Part shown: positions 31,738 through 42,180 of the stretch, piece by piece | How the letters are laid out: every line of letters starts with the position of its first letter | Numbering within the stretch: position 1 is the stretch's first letter | NCBI GenBank assembly: GCA_015698045.1 | Contig: BLAL01000257.1 | Coordinates: 887,501 to 951,500, forward strand | From: Rhizophagus clarus | Taxonomy: Eukaryota > Glomeromycota > Glomeromycetes > Glomerales > Glomeraceae | Length of the DNA stretch: 64,000 nucleotides | Direction: 5' to 3' | Translations under genes and position numbers: made by a program | The notes under the pieces: model-generated | The model's input: the letters and a program-made list of their open reading frames with translations, nothing else | Database searches by the model: none | Told to the model about the DNA's origin: nothing

Positions 31738-32973
31738 TTAGTTCGTCTCGTCAGAGTCCCCAGATTCCCCGGAATCATCGGAATCATCAGAGCCATCGGA
31801 CTCTCCAGAGTCATCAGAGTCATTTGAATCGTAATTATCTTGTAGAGTTGGAACTGAATTACCGTTTTGTGTAAATTTTTTTTTGATATTACCAACTTTA
31901 TCTGTAAGTTTTCTCATTATATTTCTTTTTATAAAACGACGTGAAAAAACTTTTGCAGGGGTAAAAACTTTAAACCCATCTGAATATGGCCTACAAATCA
32001 TAGGAAATGAACAAACTTCAACAACCAAATCTTTAATATCACCTTCATTCCAACAGCCTTTCATGTAAGACTTATTGATTTTTTCGTCATTCTTAAACCA
32101 ATGGTACTGGGCCATTGGTTCTTGAATACGTAAACGAAAATAAAAGATTCTCAAAACATTTCGAACTAAATCTTCTGCCATAGCATTAACCCTTTTCCTG
32201 GTTTCTTTATCTTTAATTCTACGAAATTTATTCATCATCTTATTCATTTTATTCGAGGTAATGTCAATGAAGTTATGTTTAGAATCTTGGCTTATGATAT
32301 CATTAAATCCTCTAGTGCCAAGTGCAATATAAACTTGCTGACGCAATCTTATCGGTATAAGACGAGTTATTTCATCATTACCAAGACGATTACTATTCAG
32401 CTTTCCCATTAGGTCAATTAATGTTGTAGCTTGATCTACTATACTGGATTCAAGATGATGATCTTTAACTGATAATTTGTAATTCTTGAAATCGAAATAA
32501 AAATTCGCTTCGACAAAAATTTCTTCAAGCACATGACGTTGTAACACAGCTTTGATAAGCGGTTTGTTTGGTTCTTCTTCAGAAATCTTTATTTGACATC
32601 CATAATTTTCTAAAAGCTTTTTTGCCTCATTTATATTAACGTCTATTCTAGGTTTCAAATTTGTAACATAATTTTCTAAAGTATCATGTAATTCTAAAAT
32701 ATCTTTGTTAAGTTTGACGCTATCATCATGTTCATCGACATTTAAATCAAAATTTGTTGCTATACCAAGAGCTGATTGATATTTTGAAGTCTCAGCCTCC
32801 AGATTTTTATTCTTATGTTTCAATGATTGAATTAGGGATCTTGTTTCCTTTAATTGTTCTTCTAACTTGTTACAATGGTTACATTCTTTTAGCTTCGTTT
32901 TTAAATCGACATTCTCATTCTCAACAAGTTTGTTACGTTCGGATTTTTTTCGTATTTCTTGTGAAGTCATCAT
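31738..32973 (-). CDS. Family X coiled-coil protein, copy X-B (411 aa)
   Basis: An open frame extends further upstream through a poly-Phe/Lys stretch, but X-C begins 'MTSQEIQKKSERNKL', so I start at 32973 ('MMTSQEIRKKSERNKL'); Met2 at 32970 is equally possible. The N-terminus is a short charged coiled-coil region. The conserved X domain runs from about residue 70 to 350 with all family landmarks ('LENYVTNLKPRIDV', 'ALGTRGFNDI', 'AEDLVRNVLRIFYF', 'YHWFKNDEKINKSYMKG', 'VFTPAKVFS'). The last 35 residues are an acidic Ser-Asp-rich tail ('DSNDSDDSGESDGSDDSDD'). It is divergent from Hsp70-B, with 612 bp between starts. Function unknown. Confidence 0.88.
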   Translation of the reverse strand: MMTSQEIRKKSERNKLVENENVDLKTKLKECNHCNKLEEQLKETRSLIQSLKHKNKNLEAETSKYQSALGIATNFDLNVDEHDDSVKLNKDILELHDTLENYVTNLKPRIDVNINEAKKLLENYGCQIKISEEEPNKPLIKAVLQRHVLEEIFVEANFYFDFKNYKLSVKDHHLESSIVDQATTLIDLMGKLNSNRLGNDEITRLIPIRLRQQVYIALGTRGFNDIISQDSKHNFIDITSNKMNKMMNKFRRIKDKETRKRVNAMAEDLVRNVLRIFYFRLRIQEPMAQYHWFKNDEKINKSYMKGCWNEGDIKDLVVEVCSFPMICRPYSDGFKVFTPAKVFSRRFIKRNIMRKLTDKVGNIKKKFTQNGNSVPTLQDNYDSNDSDDSGESDGSDDSDDSGESGDSDETN

Positions 32974-33585
32974 AATCGTTGTTTGAATGACGCAGAGGGC
33001 GTTTTTCTTTTTAAAAAAAAAAAAAAAAAAAATTTTAAGAATAGCCCTGCGTTTTTTAACAATATAAACGGAAGTTTTATACTTGGAGATGTGTAACCAC
33101 TTTTTCTTTTTTTTCAAAACCACAAGAAAAAAAAAATTTTATTGGTGCTTCAAAAATCAAACAATGTTCCGTTTGCGGAAAACAAGGGGTTCATTTTTTT
33201 AGTTATATTATGGCGCAATAAAACAAAAACAAAAAAAAAACTAAGCAATATTGATTATCCAACATTAAAAATTATGATTACTTAACAGACCTTGGGAACA
33301 TCTGAAATAAAATTAAAAATCTAAAAAATGTTGATTGGTCGTTATTTTATTTTGCATACATTAAATGACCAAAATATTACCTCACATACTTCTTCCTTAC
33401 CTATTATGTAAAATCCGACGCGTCATTCGAAGATAAGATAATACTGAATTTAGATGCAAACAATTTGTATGACTACATATTTATCTTTGATTGGTTTTTC
33501 GGATCTTGATTAATTTTTTTTTTTAAATATAAAAAGAAATTCCTTCCCCTTATTTCAACTGTTAGCCTGTTAGTCTGTTACAGCT
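32974..33585. promoter_or_regulatory. Bidirectional intergenic region of pair B
   Basis: Two blocks are conserved with the pair C intergenic region. One is AACAATATAAACGGAAGTTT (from about 33058), the other ATTACCTCACA followed by CCTATTATGTAAAAT and CGCGTCATT (about 33376-33427). The 5' leader ends GTTAGCCTGTTAGTCTGTTA before the Hsp70-B start. Conservation in this AT-rich DNA suggests shared promoter elements, though recent duplication also explains similarity. Confidence 0.6.
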
Positions 33586-36060
33586 ATGATGTCGAATAAC
33601 GAAGATGATAACGACCGAAGTGACAGTTTAAGAAAAATGATGCAAGATGACGACGATAGTATTCGCATCATAAATAGTTTAATGCAAGATGATGATGATG
33701 ATGATGATGATGAACGTATTCAAATTGCGGGTCCAATAGATGATGGCATTAGCGTAGTCGCTGCTATAGGTTATGTATTTTACTATTGCAAAAGTAATTG
33801 AAAAACTTGAAACATAAACTAATTAAAATAAATATACAAATTTTCACTTTTAGATTTTGGGACTACGTTTTCGGTAAGATAGTTATTCAATCAACAATGT
33901 TCTAAAAAATTCTTTTAAATGATTAAAAAATTTATATTATACAGGGATTCGCTCACGCGTATAGAGACAATCCATCTAAAATACTCGTTCATAGAAATTG
34001 GCAAGATAATATTGGTTATCTTAAAACTCCAACAGTGTTAAAATATGAAGATTCATCCAAATTAATATCTTGGGGATATACAGCATTGGCTGAACGGCCA
34101 GAAAAACAGAAGAAAAATAAAAAGAAGAAAAATAAAAAAAAACCTATTAACCCTAAACTCGCGGAAAGATTTAAATTACACTTGTGTAAAATGGAAGATA
34201 AAGATAAAGATAAAATACGTCTACCAAAAGGTTTAACATGTAAAAAAGCTATAACTGATTATCTTAAAGAAATGGGTGAAGTTATGAAGGAAACTTTAAA
34301 AGATTCTGTCGGTCTTGACTTCCATAAAAAAGTTTTAATTATTATGACGGTAAATTTTCTTTTTATTGTCACTTTTAATTTTTATATATGTAATCATTAT
34401 TAAAGTATTATTCCTATTATAATATAGGTTCCGGCCGAATTTGATAATCGAAGTATAGGCGTTATGCGTGAATGTGCGTATCAAGCTGGGCTAATTGATC
34501 ATAAGAACAGTCTACATTTGAAATTTACAACTGAGCGTAAGTACAAAATTGTCAGATAAATAATCCATCATAATCATCTTATATTTACTTCCCACATGAT
34601 ATTTATGTTAGCCGAAGCTGCTGCGATTAACTGTATGGATCTTTTAAAACATCTTAATGTTGGTGTAGACGGTATGCATCATTGTCATTTGTAGAATTAT
34701 AATTTTGAAAAAAAAAATTTTATTTACGTTTTTTATTTTTCAGAATCGTTCATTGTTGTCGATTGTGGTGGTGGTACCGTTGATTTGACAACTCGGAAAC
34801 TCCAAGCGGATAATAAACTTTCTGAAAAATCCAAAAGAAGAGGAGGTTATTGTGGTGGTAGTTTTGTTGATGATGAATTTATCACGTTTCTCGGTCGTAA
34901 AGTTGGCCAGTCGGCAATTAAACTTTTGAGAAATAATCATTATAGCCAGTTACAATATATAATCCAAGAATTTTGTAGACGCGTTAAATTCCCGTTCACT
35001 GGAAAAAAAGAGGATTTTGATTTAAAGCAATTTAATTTGGATTTAGATGGTAACTAATAAATGTTATGAAATTTTGAAATTTTGATTAATTTAATTAAAC
35101 CTTTTTTTTAAAAAATTTAAAAAGAATTATGTCCGGTTATTAAGCAGTATGTTAAAGGTCCTGAACTTGTTGAAATGGAAGAGGAAGAATGGACGATTGA
35201 ATTGAAATTTGAAGATGTTAAAGGGATGTTTGATCCGGTGATAAAAAAAATTTTAGATTTGATTGAAGAACATCTTAACGAAAACAATAACGCTTCAGCT
35301 ATGTTGTTGGTTGGTGGATTCAGTGAATCTAAATATTTACGGGAAGAAGTCAGAAAAAAATTCAGTAGCAGATTGAAAGTCTCTTTTCCTGAAAGTCCAG
35401 CAACAGCTATTGTTGAAGGAGGTAATCTCATACCAGTTAGAAATTCATATTTTTTTTTTTCTTAGTTATTTATTTTATGATTCTATTAATTTCAGCCGTT
35501 CAATATGGATTGAATCCTAATTTAATTGCCACTCGTGTATTATTATGGACATACGGTAATTACTTAAAGCTTTGATATGAATAAAATAACCATTTTATCT
35601 AACTTTTTCTTTAACTATACTAGGAACTGATGTCGCTCGTAGGTGGATACCAGGTGATCCGATAAATCGAAAGATTCAGGGTAATGAAAGGATGGGTATT
35701 AGTGATATTATTGTTGAATTTTCACGATTTATAAAATGTGGTGAAGAAATTCCGGTTAATACAGCGATTCCGAGAATATTTACGCCAGGCTGTATATTTC
35801 AAAGGTTTATGGGTTTAGATATACATATTACTGACAAAGAGGATGCAAAATTTTGTGATTCGCCTGGTGTAAAACCACTTGGTAATTGGGTTATCGAATT
35901 ACCCATAACATTTACTCCAAGACCTATTTTGTTTCTCTTGATTTTTGGGGAAATTGAAATTAATGCTGTTGCTGTGAATTTAGAAACAGGTCGTAGACAT
36001 GAAACCATTTTTAAATTCGAAACTTTGCCCGATAAAAATTGCAAATTATGCAATATTTAA
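33586..36060 (+). CDS. HSPA12-like Hsp70 family ATPase, copy B (9 exons, 625 aa)
   Basis: Model: 33586-33769, 33854-33873, 33945-34349, 34428-34536, 34612-34671, 34744-35049, 35125-35421, 35496-35555, 35624-36060 (1878 nt, 625 codons plus TAA). Exon 1 encodes a 61-residue N-terminal extension with acidic runs ('MQDDDD', 'QDDDDDDDDE'). Phosphate-1 'AAIDFGTTFSGFAHAY' follows. Exon 3 has a lysine-rich insert ('KKNKKKKNKKKPINPK'). Phosphate-2 'FIVVDCGGGTVDLTT' is near 262-276 and adenosine 'LVGGFSESKYLREEV' near 423. Intron positions and phases are identical to copies A and C. No classical substrate-binding domain. It pairs with X-B; the acidic N-terminus and basic loop are shared only with copy C. 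Inferred role: ATPase or chaperone of unknown client. Confidence 0.93.
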
Positions 36061-37039
36061 ATTTATGTAGAAATGTATATGTTGACACTATCCTGTAAGA
36101 ATTCAGTAAATTCATTTATTTATAAACATTTTTACAAATGATGATAAATTATTAAACGTCGCGGTTTATCTAACATTAAGCCTTTTTAATAAGGTTAGAA
36201 TGTTAAATATAAATAAAATAAATAAATATTTTACCAAAAGAAAAAAAAATATCGGTTTTTTAATGTTTTTTTTTAAATTTTTTGACGTTTTTATCTTGTT
36301 TCTTTTTACTGTTTTTTTTCCTGGTGATCAGATTTTTGTAACGTCAATTCCAAGATCAATCTTTAGAACCACTGCAAATTATATAAAAATATGAGACTAT
36401 CTGCCTCGTACAAGTAAAGCAAAAATCAATAAGTCTAATAATTAATTTCTTTTTCTCTTTTGATCATGTAATCATGTGATATATAACAGTTGACGTTGAA
36501 ATAAATCCCAAAATATTTGAAATGGTCAAATATCATGAATGCTTACAAACTTTATTGCGTCTCAAACATTTGCAATAAAATGACTTCATTAGCAGAATCG
36601 ATGGAAAAAGACTTTTTTTTAATTAATATTCAAGAAATATTGTTTGCAATAGGTTTTTTATGATAATACTACTTCTGTCATTAAATAAAATAAATATTTG
36701 ATAGTAATTTTTTAATTAAAAAGGAATTTCAAATAATTATACAGAAGTATAACAACTCGAGTTTTAAATAATTATCCTTATATAATTTTTATTCCATTTC
36801 TAAACATCCTAAATTTTTTCATCTGTCAAATCTGGTGCGTAATAGCTCCGAAGTTCCGATAAGGTTTTTGTCATTCACGCCATTGTGTTGTGACTAGAAT
36901 TTTACGGGTAGCTCCATTTAGTCTCCAGTTATGCAAATTTCATATACCGCATTATGTATTACCATGTACGGTACGATAGACTATATATTGACCAATCATC
37001 ATGTAACTTTATATTTTAGAGTTTTGTTTTAATGCGTAT
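36061..37039. other. Intergenic region between Hsp70-B and the Sel1 gene
   Basis: AT-rich. A short plus-strand ORF at 36200-36394 is low complexity and unsupported. No gene or mobile element recognised. Confidence 0.5.
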
Positions 37040-37260
37040 TCCTTTATGCGTACGGAGAGTCACGGGCGATGAAAATATCACGTGAAATTTCGCGATATCT
37101 TGAAGGTTACTCAGTGATTACACTTAACCGATCTTTACTTTTATTCGAATTTCCGGATATCGAATCCTTTCCTTAAGGATAAATTTGGAAATTTGTACTA
37201 TTTAAAATGTCATTCGAAAAGAAATTTTCAATTTTTTTCTCCTTAATTTTTTTTTGAAAA
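37040..37260 (+). promoter_or_regulatory. Conserved upstream region of the Sel1 gene
   Basis: Upstream sequence is shared with the pseudogene copy (53450-53693) and partly with the relic (41240-41344). Shared parts include ATATCACGTGAAATTTC, GGTTACTCAGTGATTACA, CCGATCTTTACTTT, ATTCGAATTTCC and TTTGGAAATTTGTACTATTT. It lies directly before the start codon, so it probably holds the promoter and leader. The CACGTG core is an E-box-like site. Confidence 0.55.
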
Positions 37261-39171
37261 ATGCTAAATATATTTCAGAGAAAGTCAGAAACAGAAAACA
37301 AAAATGTTGAAACAAAAAATCCTTCACCAAGTTCTGATAATGAATCCGTTGAAACTTTAAGTTTAGAAAATGAATCTTTAAGTTTAGATAATGAATCGTT
37401 CATATCATTTAAAACAAAAACTAATTCAACTGTAGATTTATCAATAAAATCTATTACAGAATCCTTTTTTAACTTTAGTATTACGATAAAAAAGAAAAAG
37501 GAACAACTTGTTAAATCAGTTAAAGATAAATTAAAAGAGATTTCTTCTTCAAAATTTAAAAATGATTTTGAAAATTTTATTGATAAAGAGAAAAATAAAA
37601 AATTAGAAGATAAATTTTTAGGTTATTATGAATGTATAATTCCTGATAATCCGGAATTATCCATTCCAAAAATTTATTTATCTACAGCTAGAATTGATTT
37701 ACATGAAGAAAAATCTGAAAATTCAGAAAAAGCAAAACGGTTGGTTTTAACAAAAATTAAAGAATCACCAGTATTTAACCCATTTAATAATAATATCATT
37801 ACATTATTTATTATTACTGGTAAACATCAACAAAATTCGGATGGTACAGGATGGACCGGAATAAAATATAATAAACTTCCTAAATGGATGGTAGATGATT
37901 CGATAAAAGACTTAGTTAATTGTACACCTGTGAAAGGACTTGGAACGTATAATGTATTTGTTGATAAAATTGGAGATACAGATGCAAAACTATTTAAAGA
38001 TATTAAATTAAAAAAATTGGAAGAAAATGCAAAAAATGAGAAGGATTTCACTTATAAAATGATATTAGCTGGGTATTATATGATAGGAGTTAAAGAGAAA
38101 TATTCTAATTCTACAAAATTGATCCCAGAAGCTGAAGAATGGTATAAAGAAGCCGTAGAATTGTGTAAAAAGGCTGCAAAATTAGGTTCTATAGAAGCAA
38201 AGTTATGCCTAGGATACATGAGTTCTATTGGTTTCAGTATAGAACATTATGATCCAGAAAAAGCTAAAAAGTGGTTCAAAGAAGTAATTGAAGCATTTGA
38301 AATAACAGAAAACAAAGAAGTGACAAAAGAAGATGTGATTACAGAAAAGAAAGCAACGGAAGAAACGAATACGATAAAAGAAATTACGATAAAAGAATCT
38401 ATTACAAATAAAAGTACGTCAGATAAAACAAGTGTTAACAGAGAAGCAACAGAAGAAGCAACTGGAAACAAAGAAGAAATAAATGCAAGTAAAGAATTAG
38501 CAAGAGTAGCAATGAGAAACATGGCAATAATATATCATAATAGTTACGTTATAAAACCTTTTGAATGGAAAAATTTTGTTAAAATAACCAAATTAAATGA
38601 TTTAACTTTCAAAAAGTTAACTAGACAAAAATTAGAAATAGCAATGAGATGGTACGAAAAATCTTGTGAATTGGGAGATAGTCAATCCGCATATTATCTT
38701 GGATTACTTTATGAAAGTGATCATGAAATTAAGAATGAAGATGAAACAGTAAAGTGGTTTAAGATGGCTGTGAAATTGGATAAAAATCATTTATACGCAA
38801 AAGCTAAACTTGGAAGAATTTTAATTAATAAAGATAATGTAAGTGAAGATGAAAAAAAGGAGGGGATAGAAATGTTAAAATATGCAGCGGAAAATGGATT
38901 GGTTATGGGACAAACATTTCTTGGGGATGCTTATGAAAGAGGACAAATAGGAAAAGAAATAAATACTAAAGAAGCTATTAAATTCTATTTTAAGGCAGCT
39001 GAACAAAATAGTGGATATTATAGTCATGTTGCACAATTTCGGCTTAGAAATTTCCGTGCTTCAGAAATTATTCCGGCAGGTGAAAAAATCGAAAATGTTT
39101 TAAAATTATATGTAGAAGAATTAAAGTATTACTACGACAATGATGAAAAAATGCTTAAAAATATTCATTAA
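37261..39171 (+). CDS. Sel1-repeat protein (636 aa)
   Basis: Single uninterrupted exon with TAA stop. Residues 1-100 are Ser/Glu-rich, probably disordered. Residues about 115-260 form a conserved N-terminal region ('LGYYECIIPDNPELSIPKIY', 'LFIITGKHQQNSDGTGWTG'). Residues about 265-370 and 455-620 hold Sel1-like (TPR-related) helical repeats: 'AEEWYKEAVELCKKAAKLGS', 'AMRWYEKSCELGDSQSAYYL', 'VKWFKMAVKLDK', 'GIEMLKYAAENGLVMGQTFL', 'AIKFYFKAAEQNSG'. A Thr/Glu/Lys-rich insert (about 375-420) separates them. Sel1 repeats act as protein-interaction scaffolds; the partner here is unknown. Proximity to the X/Hsp70 pair recurs in block C, where the copy is broken. ATG is the first in frame and is conserved in the pseudogene. 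Confidence 0.9.
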   Translation: MLNIFQRKSETENKNVETKNPSPSSDNESVETLSLENESLSLDNESFISFKTKTNSTVDLSIKSITESFFNFSITIKKKKEQLVKSVKDKLKEISSSKFKNDFENFIDKEKNKKLEDKFLGYYECIIPDNPELSIPKIYLSTARIDLHEEKSENSEKAKRLVLTKIKESPVFNPFNNNIITLFIITGKHQQNSDGTGWTGIKYNKLPKWMVDDSIKDLVNCTPVKGLGTYNVFVDKIGDTDAKLFKDIKLKKLEENAKNEKDFTYKMILAGYYMIGVKEKYSNSTKLIPEAEEWYKEAVELCKKAAKLGSIEAKLCLGYMSSIGFSIEHYDPEKAKKWFKEVIEAFEITENKEVTKEDVITEKKATEETNTIKEITIKESITNKSTSDKTSVNREATEEATGNKEEINASKELARVAMRNMAIIYHNSYVIKPFEWKNFVKITKLNDLTFKKLTRQKLEIAMRWYEKSCELGDSQSAYYLGLLYESDHEIKNEDETVKWFKMAVKLDKNHLYAKAKLGRILINKDNVSEDEKKEGIEMLKYAAENGLVMGQTFLGDAYERGQIGKEINTKEAIKFYFKAAEQNSGYYSHVAQFRLRNFRASEIIPAGEKIENVLKLYVEELKYYYDNDEKMLKNIH

Positions 39172-40661
39172 AGAAGGTAAATTTATTTTTGTTAGTACTA
39201 TAGTAGTTTCATACAAATTTATCATTTCATTACACGTTATTAGGTTATTAGTATTATTTTCATTGATATTATTTATAAATAAAAACGAACTTTAAGAGTT
39301 AATTGTCATACTCGATTAAATTTCTTGCAATGTTAATTTCAACTTATTGATCTCTAATATAGCGTAGTTCCAACGACATACATGCGAAAATTGATTTATT
39401 GCATAAATTTATCTCATTCTCATAAACTTATTTAATGAAATAAACCGTTATCGAAAGCAACAACTATTAAAAATCACGGGACGCTAAATAATTAATGACC
39501 GATCACGTGACATTTGAGTTATATTTAAAAATTACCATAATTGTGGCCAAAATTTACACAATTTTGACATTTTGATATTTGGTAAATAATTCTGGCCAGC
39601 ATCATAAATTTGACCTGAATTATAAAGCATTAAATTTAAATGACTACCAAATGACTAGAAATGTCCTAGTTATTTACCATCACTAGATCCCATCGTAATC
39701 AATTCCTTAGCTAATAATTCCATTTCTAAACATTCCAAATCTCGTCATCTGCTGTTCACATTGGTGCGTAATATACCATATATACCATCGATCATTATTT
39801 GATATTTTGATTAGAAATGTGAAGCTTGTTATATATAAAGAAGGGATTACAGAATCGACAATATATTACTTGAGAATCTTTCTCCTAAACCTGAGATATT
39901 CAATTTCTAGTGTTGATATGAGGGGTATAATATTTACTTTCGTTTAATTGTAGGTAAATGAATCTGCCAGGGAAGATAAGTTATATAAAAAGCAAGAAAG
40001 ATATTCCAATTGATTGATCCCATTATAATTCATCTTTTTTTTATGCCATTGTTTTCTTCTTTGATAGCAGCACGATCATTTTAATCTTTCAATTTGTAAT
40101 ATGAAGATTTTATTGGATATTATTTCATAGACTACTATTCCACTTGGTGAACTATGAAGGCAAAAAATTCGTCAGTAGTACTTGATCCATCTGCTATTTT
40201 ACCTACGAATTCGTTGTGATATTCTTCTGTTACAGGATCATCATTATCGCATATTAGCTTACTACGTGAAATATTTTCACCCATAACAATTTCACTACTT
40301 TAAATCTGATGAGTATATTATATATAGTCTTGTTAACATAGTTTAGCAACTTAAGAATAATTTGACTATATTACATTTTTACAAAAATTGTTCCAAAAAC
40401 CTCTGGCTGAAAGATCAATTATTTCTTTGGAATGAAAAGTGATTCGTAAGGTAAATATCGGAACCAATGGTGGCAGTTGTATGGTAATTATGCGAATGTG
40501 ATTTCGTCTTTTTGTTCAACCTCATTCATCAACATTCACTTCATACTACTAAAACAAGATAATGAACAAAGATAGCCATCAATTGAGCATAGTATCATAT
40601 CGTTTGCAAAGTATTCTTTTCCAGCCGTTGTTTTTCAATATCAACTCAATCATTAGAGGGA
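39172..40661. other. Intergenic region duplicated downstream of the Sel1 pseudogene
   Basis: No gene. It aligns in stretches with 55434-56570 ('GTTAGTACTATAGTAGTTTC', the 'TTACCATCACTAG' segment, and the 'TTTACAAAAATTGTTCC' region). It contains a short palindrome TAATTCTGGCC..GGTCAAA-like motif at 39587-39623, discussed in findings. Confidence 0.6.
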
Positions 40662-40781
40662 CAGTGTATAAAATCTGAAAAAAATTCTATATGCACGTGT
40701 GCACATAGAATTTAATTTTTTGTACATCCTATGATAAATATGTGCACATGTGCACATTGTGCACAAAGATTTTATACACTG
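40662..40781. mobile_element. 120-bp MITE with GTGCAC repeats
   Basis: Perfect 15-bp inverted ends CAGTGTATAAAATCT / AGATTTTATACACTG, with several GTGCAC/TGTGCACAT motifs inside. It is related to the element at 52545-52717. The target duplication is not clear here. Confidence 0.8.
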
Positions 40782-41344
40782 CTGAGAGAGGGGGGACCGT
40801 AATCACTAGGGATGGTAAAAAACGTTTTAAAACAATTTCAGTGATTTGAAACGTTTTAAAAATGTTTTAAAACATCAAATACTTAATTACGTAATACATA
40901 TTTGCAATGAAGTTTATTTTCAGATTTTTCATCACGTTTGAGTTGCCGATCTATGTTTCAAAGCAAAAAAAAAACGTTTTAAACCCAAAAAACTGTTATA
41001 ATGTTTTAAATCACGTGTCTTCACTACTAGTAATTATCATGGAATTTGAATATCCTAATATCTTCTCAACTGGACGAAATCCCATACTGCATCTGCATGT
41101 GGTTGCGTGTGTTATATGTATGCTAAATAACATAAGAATACTACAATACTTAAGCTGATCAAGAGAAGATATTTGCTTTTTCTTGAACTTATGCCAAATA
41201 AATAATAATTATATACTGTAAGTATTATTCCACATTAGGTAGCGTGACGGATCACAGGTAATGAAAATATCTTTTTTTGGTTGCTCCGTAAAAGCACCGA
41301 TCTTTACTTTATTCGAATTATTCGGATATCGTTACTCCTTTTAA
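40782..41344. other. Repetitive intergenic DNA
   Basis: The stretch 40803-41035 repeats AAACGTTTTAAA-like motifs and is bounded by ACTAGGGATGG and CACTACTAGT, possibly another degenerate hAT-type MITE. 41240-41344 resembles the conserved Sel1 upstream region (CCGATCTTTAC, GGATATCG). Confidence 0.45.
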
Positions 41345-41745
41345 GGTGCGTAAATAGGGAAACTTTGTCTTCTTTCAAAAGGCCAAAATACTGACTCTAA
41401 AATTCCTTCAAGTTCCGATAATGATAATGAATCTCTCGAAACTATAAGTTTAGAAAATGAATCTTTCATATCATTAAATTCATCAGTAAAATCTCTCACC
41501 GAAGCCTTAAATAAACTTGGAGTTAGTTTTAAGTCCATAAAAAGTAATGTAGACAAAATTGTTGAATCAGTTACAGATAAAATAAAAAATGTGCCAGGGT
41601 TTGAAAATGAATATAAAAATTTTATTGCTGAAGAGAAAAATAAAAAATTAGATAAATTTTTAGGTTATAGTGAATTATAATTCCCGATAATCCGGAATTA
41701 TCTATTCCAAAAATTTATTTATCTACAGCTACTAGAAGCTGAATG
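41345..41745 (+). pseudogene. Relic of the 5' part of the Sel1-repeat gene
   Basis: Aligns with the first 145 codons of the gene at 37261: 'CCTTCAAGTTCCGATAATGA', 'AGTTTAGAAAATGAATC', 'GAAGAGAAAAATAAAAAATT' and the 'CCGATAATCCGGAATTATC' stretch. The start codon is lost, frameshifts and a TAA are present, and similarity stops at 41740 where the Hsp70 relic begins. Truncated fragment. Confidence 0.8.
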
Positions 41746-41746
41746 A

Positions 41747-42180
41747 ATTTATCAGATCCTTTGTAATTTGAATATGTCACATTCGTTATAAATTTAAATT
41801 TAATTCGTGAACAATTTAAAAAGCCTTCGGCAATGTTTATTGGTTCGCGGTTTAGGGAATCTAAAAAAGAGTTGTGCTCATCCTATGATGGATATTTTTA
41901 ATTCCGTAATTAATTATACCCGATTTGGGTTGAGACGAGAAGTCATTTTTTTAGTTGAATTCTTCAGGAACCGGCGTTGTTCGTAAATAGGAACCGAGAA
42001 GTTCATTAGATTTAATGCTTTTAAATATCGAATTTTCAAATCGGAAAACGTGAAGAAGTTCCCATTGATAAAAGTTAGATTTTATATTTTTTAGATTTAT
42101 ACATTACTTCAGATAATTTTATAATGACGTAACATTTCGTGATTCACCAAATGAATAAAAAAGGCAGATTAGCTGGTAGA
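41747..42180 (+). pseudogene. Hsp70-like relic 2 (uninterrupted)
   Basis: Nearly the same decayed Hsp70 as relic 1, but contiguous. 'TTGGTTCGCGGTTTAGGGAA' is the adenosine motif. 'GATTTGGGTTGAGACGAG' matches exon 8. 'GGAACCGGCGTTGTTCG' matches exon 9. 'TTTCGTGATTCACC' matches the 'FCDSP' region near its 3' end. There is no open frame. It provides the empty site for the transposon nest at 11537-26901. Confidence 0.8.

Noticed and set aside
32974..33123. N-terminal extension of X-B with poly-Phe/Lys
   Set aside because: The paralogue X-C starts at the equivalent of Met 32970/32973; the extension is low-complexity upstream DNA that happens to be open.
33586..33801. Short acidic peptide gene (71 codons) at the start of Hsp70-B
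   Set aside because: It is exon 1 of Hsp70-B read into intron 1; the ATA-G/GT junction and phase match copies A and C.
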